NCBI GenBank assembly: GCA_022605955.1
Contig: JAKCOZ010000105.1
Span: 248,001 to 312,000 of the forward strand
Length of the DNA stretch: 64,000 nucleotides
Origin: Rallus limicola
Lineage: Eukaryota; Chordata; Aves; Gruiformes; Rallidae
Direction: 5' to 3'
The notes beneath the pieces were generated by a model, which did no database searches, was not told the DNA's origin, and saw nothing but the letters and a program-made list of their open reading frames with translations. The stretch's first letter is position 1, and every line of letters begins with the position of its first letter. Positions 58,051 through 64,000 of the stretch are shown here, piece by piece. The position numbers and the translations under genes were made by a program.

Positions 58051-58584
58051 GCGCAGGGCTGACATCCACATCTGCCCCGCTAAGCTGCTCAGGGCTGCAA
58101 AACACTACACCACCTCCTGCAGCCCAGACATGTTTTTACTATGCAAATTAACGAGGCAATCTTCCTTTGCTGATGTGTCTCACCCTCTGCCAACACACAC
58201 ACTACCTGAGGCAGGTGCCATTAAACCCCCCCACAAAGCTACTGCACTGCTTACGGAGGAGTTCTTTACCAACCTCCTCTGCTTACTTTCTGAAAGGAGC
58301 CCAAACCAGCAGAACAATGCATCTTCATCCTGAATAGGGTGCTCTGCGGTCTTTGCTCCTTATCAGCATCCTTCTCTTCCAACTTCCTCTTCCTACCTAC
58401 CAGGTTCTATTGAAAATAATGGACACAAACACTGACCCAGACCATGACATGTCAGTTCAGAGAAAGGTGCTGGAATCCCCAGCCCCAGGGTTACATGTGA
58501 CCTTCTCACAGGGAACATGAGCTCCTGAGAACTCGCCTATCGCAAGGAAAGAAGAGAAACCACTGAGACTCTTATTGCAATACT

Positions 58585-59254
58585 CTAAAACCAGCAAGAG
58601 ATTTATTCCTGTATCTTAAATGTTAAAATCACATGCAGAATTATAGAATTCTTTATCGTTAAAAAAATATCTTGAAAAATGACCCTGACAGTTTACCTGC
58701 AACTGCTATAACTTTTCTATCATAGATATAGACAGATATATAAAAAACATGGCAATTTTCTGTAATTAAAAAAATTAGGACAGGATGCAATCATCCAGGT
58801 AATTCCACGTTAAACTGATGCCCTGCATCGGACAAGTCTGGTCCAACTCACGCTGGGAAACCTGAGCTCACGCCAGCCAGCTCACTGCGATACCTGCCCA
58901 GCGTACGTAGAGTCTAATCAAAAGGACGCCGGGCTGAAGGCCAAGCGTAAGAAAAGACGTCGTCTGTGCACTCCAGCGGCAGACCCACCAAGGGCCACGG
59001 TGTAACACGCCGCAGAAGAGCCCGTGGGATGAGACATTCAGCCTCCCAGCTGCACACTCAAAGGCACCGGTAGAATACTGCGCCTGACCGGCCCCGTGTG
59101 AGGTTAACATGGGGTTCTGCAGGCTGCGCTGCGAGCGGCCGAGAGCCTTTTACCAGGCGTTCCTGGTTTAAGGCCCATCTCAGCTCCTGAAAAAAGCCAG
59201 CCAACAAAGACCCTCTCAACAGGTAACAAAAGCAACAGGAATCAAACAACGAGT
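58585..59254 (-). other. RIN2: RIN2 3' UTR (inferred)
   Basis: Follows the RIN2 stop codon. The complement of TTTATT at 58602-58607 gives AATAAA about 650 nt after the stop, so the transcript probably ends near 58585. The end is inferred from the signal alone. Confidence 0.5.
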
Positions 59255-59572
59255 TTAAGGCGCTGGGTCACCGCTGGTTTGAAAAACGGCACCGTACGGA
59301 TCGCTGCTAATGCGCTTGTAGACAAAGTGAAAGACCTGGGGTTGTGGACGGCTGTGCAACTCAGCCTTAATTTTCTGGGGGTAGGTATCCTCTGTCAGTT
59401 GCTGCCAGGTGTCATCAACAACAAGAAACAGGCTGTATTCTTCTGGTTTTTCCACTTTAAACTTTTCAGCACAGAGCTGACATACATCTTCGGTGGTGAT
59501 GTACGGTCTTACTAGTAAGGTCTTTCCTGTGCATCCACAGTTAACTTCCTGGAATGCAACCCGAAGGTAGTT
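59255..59572 (-). CDS. RIN2: RIN2, last coding exon (Ras-association domain)
   Basis: RIN2 is a Ras and Rab interactor: its VPS9 domain is an exchange factor for Rab5 on early endosomes and its RA domain binds GTP-Ras. This exon starts after the acceptor TTCTACAG (exon base 59572) and encodes 105 residues to TAA at 59255-59257, including YLRVAFQEVN, LLVRPYITTEDVCQ and KAELHSRPQPQVFHF, the RA domain. RIN1 and RIN3, as I recall them, differ strongly in these blocks. The exon begins at a codon boundary, matching the end of the exon at 62160. The final residues differ from the mammalian C-terminus I recall. Confidence 0.88.
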   Translation of the reverse strand, partial: NYLRVAFQEVNCGCTGKTLLVRPYITTEDVCQLCAEKFKVEKPEEYSLFLVVDDTWQQLTEDTYPQKIKAELHSRPQPQVFHFVYKRISSDPYGAVFQTSGDPAP

Positions 59573-59723
59573 CTGTAGAACAAGAAAACACACATCAGCA
59601 GCTTGAAAACCCAAACCTCACCCCCTGCCAGCTGAAGCACTGGCAACAAACAGTACATCACAACGGCAAAAATCTATATTGCACCACAGCAAGCTGGTGA
59701 AAGCTAGGAGTGAGAAGAATGTT

Positions 59724-60262
59724 GTCCTGGGTTTGGCCAGGATAGAGTTAGTTTCCTTTCTAGGGGCTGGTGTGGTGCCAGGTTTGGAAGTTCAGATGAG
59801 AGCAGTGCTGATAACACTGATGTTGTTTTCAGTTGTTGCCAAGCAGTAAAGGATCTTTCTCAGTTGCTCATACTGCCCTTCTAAGGACAAGGCAGGGTGG
59901 GGAGCAAGGGGGCACCCAGGAAGCTGGGAGGGACACAGCCAGGACAGATGACCAAACTGGCTAAAGAAGGTATTCCATGCCAATTATGTCATGCTTGTGG
60001 GGGGAGGAGCGCAAGGCTCCAGGACATGCAATTTTTGGGGATGGGACGGCCCTGAGCTGTACAGCCTCAAGTTGTGTGGTGAGAAACCACATCGTCTATC
60101 ATGAGTTTCATATATTTTTTGCTATAAAAATCCTATTACTGTTACTTCTCTCTCTGCCATCCTAGTAAACTCTCCTTATTCCAACCCACAAGGTTTGCCC
60201 TTGGATTTTTTCCTTCTCCATGCTACCCAGGCTGCATGGTGCTCATCTCCTGGCTGGAGACA
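59724..60262 (+). mobile_element. Older solo LTR in a RIN2 intron
   Basis: Starts TGTCCTGGGTTTGGCCAGG and aligns in order with the ERVL LTR at 45464 (GATAGAGTTAGTTTC, GCAGTGCTGATAACAC, TATTCCATGCCAATTA, CCAACCCAC), but is clearly diverged and antisense to RIN2. No internal region follows. The right end is estimated at GGCTGGAGACA; no target duplication could be confirmed. Confidence 0.75.
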
Positions 60263-62159
60263 AGCATTCCTATCACTGAAGTTCCAGACAGTGCTCTTGT
60301 CTTTTAACACAGTGTTTTTGATTGCTTGTAGCCTGAAACACTTAGCCTTCACAGCAGCATTTAAACAAGGTCAGTGCTGACCCTAACGGAACAGAACTAA
60401 TCCATTTTTGTTACCAGCCTGATGAAATTATGAAAAAACAACCAGCCCTGGAGAAGGCAAAACAGTGGCAGTTTTAATTCCTGATGAATTGAACACTGAG
60501 AAGGTGTTTTGAAACACATGTTTTTAGACAGGCAAGACTGCTTCAAGGAGAGGAGGAAGTTCCTACAAACGCCTGTAACACACACTATCAGAGGTATTTA
60601 TGGAATGGCAGAAAGTTGTACTCCATCATCTTCAAAATATGGGATGGTGTGCTTTGTCATCTGAAGGAGGGAGGGAGGAGGCTGAAAGCCTCCTGGGGTC
60701 CAACAGCTGATAAGGCTGCACGAGCACATCACAAACGTAGTTATCACATCCTACTCCAAAGCGGGAAAGAGGAGTAGAGCTCAAGTTGTGCTACAGGATG
60801 GCTGTAGGGAAGGAGCTTCATTTCAGGACTGCAGAGTGTGGAGAAAGGAGATGGAAACATCAGCCTTCCGAGCAGACAGCAACATGCCTGTCTTGCACCA
60901 AGCATGGCCTGGCAGCTGTGTCACAGGACCCACTGCAGAGGTTCTTTTGAAACCTGCAAGGTGAGAAGCGCCAGACACGCTGGATGCCAGCTCACCGCAG
61001 CGCCCCTGCACCTCGCCATGTCCAGCTGTACTGTGAGCATGGCTCAGGCTCGCTTGCTGAGGAACGGAATACCAGACTGTATTTCAGCCAGATGACTGTG
61101 CAGCAGAAGATGAATCCAATACAAGAGATGAGTCTTCCTACGAGAAGCCCTTGCATCTTGCTAGAAAGACCTTGCATCTAACACCTGACTACAGGGGAGC
61201 ACAATGTCTTCTACGATGGACTAGCTTTGGGCACTGCTGGCCATAGTCTGCAATTCCTGTTCATCAGTTCTCCTCTTCCTACAAGAGCCAAGCTTCTGTT
61301 CCCAATTCCTGTTGTGTGGCACGCTGTAGTCCTTTGCACCGGAAAGACATATGGAGCCTGGACTGAAAGGTTTAGTGATCTCCTGATGACCCCACAACAC
61401 CACTTCTCAAGCTCTTAACGACATCATATTTAACTGATGGTTGTCATTAGCCCCTCTGGCAAATTTGCCTGTGCTGTGGACTCCTAACAACCGAACACAA
61501 AGAAGTAAAGCTTTCTTCTGGCTTCCAACATCCCCCTCATTTCAGTTCATGAACTGATGCATCTGAACAGACAACCAACAGCATACTACAGGCAGGCAGT
61601 CTAGGTTTTAATAGGCGATGTGATCCAACTGCTTTGTTATTCTTCAGTTGAAGTTACCGCCCTGCTCTGAAAGAGTGGTAAGAAATGGAGGGGAGGGGAA
61701 AAAAACACAAACAAACATGAAGACAACCATAGTAGATAACTCTGCTCCTTGCTTAAACCTTCAAGCTGTGGGCGAGCTGTTTTCCCACCTCTCCTCTCTA
61801 CTGCCTGCTGGATGGCCGACGCCCCCTCTCCCCTGCCCCAGCTACCGGCAAGTTGTGCTGATTTATGCCACTGGAAATCAAGAAGCTGAAACCAAGATGT
61901 GATCCCTGGCTCTGTGCGACTTGAAACAGAAGGCAGGTGGAGAGTTCTCCTTAGGCCACCACACTCAAAACTACTATGAAGTGAAAAGACTTGGAAACTC
62001 AGCACTGCTTCCCTCCACTCACTCACACTCTGGCCCCAAGGGGAAGCATTATCAGTCACCCCTCCCAAAGGGGGACTTCCAAAAAACCAATCATCACCTA
62101 GGTGCTTTTTTTTGGTGTGGTTTGGTTTCGTTATTTTACGCCAGCCCTAAGAGCTTTAC
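60263..62159 (-). other. RIN2: RIN2 intron, rest
   Basis: Unique-looking sequence between the solo LTR and the next exon. I see no gene, RNA or recognisable repeat in it. Confidence 0.6.
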
Positions 62160-62323
62160 CTGAAAATCATCAACTGATGGTATTGTCCTGTTTGTGGTTC
62201 TCCTCTTGTGCCACTGCCGGAGAGTGTCTCTGGCTTCTGAACTGAGCAGTCGGGCAGCTTGTTCTTCCTGGAAGTTCTTGATCAATGAAAGTGCTCCATA
62301 AGCGCTGGTCAAGTAGTAGCCTC
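62160..62323 (-). CDS. RIN2: RIN2, internal exon (end of VPS9 domain, VPS9-RA linker)
   Basis: 164 bp, bounded by acceptor CCCTCACAG and donor CAG|GTAAAG in minus sense. Encodes [18 protein letters not shown] and [15 protein letters not shown], a conserved part of RIN2 at the end of the VPS9 domain and the linker to RA. It starts with two bases that complete the codon split with the exon at 63660 and ends on a codon boundary, so phases agree on both sides. Confidence 0.9.
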
Positions 62324-63659
62324 CTGTGAGGGGCAGCAAGGGAAGAACTTTTCAACATTGTCACAATGGGAGGTAACAGCCCTCACCAACCAGAAGCAAA
62401 GCAAGAGACATGCTTCTGGTTCATTTCCCTTTTTTTCTTTTTTAAAAAAATAGTATTTGAGTGGGACTGTCCAATCAGGAAGCAGTACAGTCTCTTCGCT
62501 AAATCATTCAAAGACGTGTTTCTACACTCAGGGCAGTGGCATCTGTATTGCTGAGAGCATCCTCTTGGCATAACCCCACCGCACTGAACAATCTTCCCTG
62601 CACTATACAGCTCTTGGCTGGTGATGAAGACAGGGTCAGCCAGTGGATGGTTTGTTGAAGAACAACAGGATTGAATCGTCCAGTGAACCTTTCTGCCTGT
62701 CAAGCCTGTTAACACTCTCCAGCTTCACACCTCAAATACTTTCTGTGCAAAGATCACTGAACAACATGATGGAGGATGCCCTGTACACCAACCAGGGATC
62801 AGACCAGTACAAACCAGAGGAATCCCAACACAGCTCTCTCGTGCATACCGGCATGTAAAAGAGAGAGACTTCAGCAAGCTGAGAGAGCAGGAATGGGAAG
62901 CACACCCATATACCTAAACTCACAGCTGAGCTTGGCCACGAGGACCTTAAAACCTTCTCATAAACCCATCGATTCTGGGGCCTACCAAGGCAGAACACCT
63001 CTTGGCTAAAACAGCTGCGAAGACAAGAAAGGAAGGAGATTTCCTTGCCTCCAGTAAACTCCAGCTGCCATTTGAGAATGCCACAAGAAGCATATCCCTC
63101 AGGCTCATAAAAATACTCTCACAGAAGAAAGTCCTGGGAAGAATGAATACCACGGGGTGAAGGGCACGATATTCTCAAAAGCACTTACCCCTGATGGGCA
63201 AAGAGTTCCCCCAGTTTTTAAGGACCACCTCGCCCATGGTGTCCCTCAATTTGACTGAAGGCCACAGGCCTAGAAATACTCTCAGGGTGTTTTCAGGCAT
63301 GGAAGGACAACTGCATTTGGCCCCCACAAAACCTGTGTGTTTGCTCCCTAAGTCACGGCTTTGCCTCCCCCTTCTTGGCTAAGATCAGTGCCTTGCCTCA
63401 GCAGGCTGTGCCCAGCAGGCAACTGCCAGGCTGCACAGGCCTGCGCTCTGCAAGCCTAACCAGCTTCCTGCTCCTTTGCGAAGGGGGGAAAGGCCAAGCT
63501 CTTGTTACACTACAGACCTCATCAACTGTAGGACCAACTGCCCAGGGATGGATTTCTCCTCCAACAAGGATGACAGCAACAGTGCCAAGAGGAAAAATCC
63601 CCCTCCCTTCCCTAGTCCTTTGCCCAGATTTAAGAAAAATAAATGAAAGGGCACATTAC
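62324..63659 (-). other. RIN2: RIN2 intron
   Basis: No exon, RNA gene or clear repeat recognised; a T/A-rich run lies near 62430-62455. Confidence 0.6.
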
Positions 63660-63791
63660 CTTCTCCATGCAGCAAAGATGGATCCAGCAACTCCATCATA
63701 TACTCGATTTCAGTATCCAGCTCCAGCATATCACACTGGGCGAGTACGTACGTCAACACAGGCAAGAAGTCATCAGCTCCATACAGCCTCC
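63660..63791 (-). CDS. RIN2: RIN2, internal exon (VPS9 catalytic core)
   Basis: 132 bp, acceptor TTTGACCCAG and donor AAG|GTAATG in minus sense. Encodes GADDFLPVLTYVLAQCDM and EYMMELLDPSLLHGEG. The D and Y of the DDFLPVL...Y core are conserved in VPS9 Rab5 exchange factors. The exon enters with two bases of a split codon and leaves with one, consistent with the next exon. Earlier exons lie beyond the window; 63792-64000 looks intronic. Confidence 0.9.
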
Positions 63792-64000
63792 CTGGGTCAA
63801 AGGGAACACAGACAGTGAGAGACAGACAAACCGCCCTTTCTGTACCAGTGTCAGCATTTAAAAGGAAAGCGTTACTTCGCTGCCTTCGCCGAGCAGCACG
63901 TCTGTACCACTCTAGAGCCTCCTGTTACCGACATGCAGCACAGAGGACATCGCTGGACACCAGCTGGACAGGACCCCGATGCCAGCTCTGTCCCAGACTT

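Overview
The window is vertebrate and almost certainly avian nuclear DNA. It contains CR1-type LINE 3' ends with terminal ATTCTGTGATT-like repeats, LTRs of the common avian TGTCCTGGTTT type, intron-like A/C-rich DNA, and three spliced exons whose conceptual protein matches the C-terminus of RIN2. There is no bacterial or phage content. Most open frames are decayed retroviral coding sequence or low-complexity DNA.

Positions 1 to about 54,810 form a higher-order tandem array. Two related unit types alternate. Type A (A1 183-5705, A2 10203-13595, A3 21672-25449, A4 33522-36892, A5 from 44946) carries a dead class I reverse-transcriptase fragment, a purine-rich minisatellite, an A/C-rich stretch and a CpG island. 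Type B (B1 18097-21671, B2 29951-33521, B3 41403-44945) carries the same RT fragment with a CR1 insertion and a different, rearranged 3' half. A1 to A4 are each followed by the same 4.5 kb class I endogenous retrovirus (5706-10202, 13596-18096, 25450-29950, 36893-41402). The three B units run directly into the next A unit and preserve the empty insertion site. The order is A-ERV, A-ERV, B, A-ERV, B, A-ERV, B, A.

The most unusual object is the left end of that ERV. It has no normal 5' LTR. It begins with an inverted R-U5 segment of 108 bp whose far edge falls at the predicted cap site, folds back through a 6 bp microhomology into forward R-U5, and continues into a tRNA-His type primer site and gag. 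The element is flanked by TTTTC duplications and the empty site is present three times in the same window. It therefore looks like integrase-mediated insertion of a linear DNA with two U5 ends, probably produced by hairpin self-priming of minus-strand strong-stop DNA. The leader also carries six tandem repeats, each with a 5 bp stem and 9 nt loop containing or closely matching a GTGCAC palindrome. Gag, protease, pol and env are deleted and broken in all four copies.

Unit A5 is interrupted by a young ERVL-like provirus (45464-52334) with two 590 bp LTRs in which I see no difference, a Lys1,2-type primer site, an open gag and an open pol with all catalytic residues present. Pol lies in the same frame as gag behind a single TAG codon, and there is no env.

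From 54,810 to about 56,420 the array gives way to a diverged GC-rich satellite, then a CCAAT-rich promoter-like CpG island (56.4-57.3 kb), an old CR1 piece, and the 3' end of RIN2 on the minus strand (3' UTR near 58.6-59.25 kb; exons 59255-59572, 62160-62323, 63660-63791) with an older solo LTR in one intron. The last array copy of the CpG island (A5) is contiguous with this flank, so the array probably grew out of a CpG island just downstream of RIN2.
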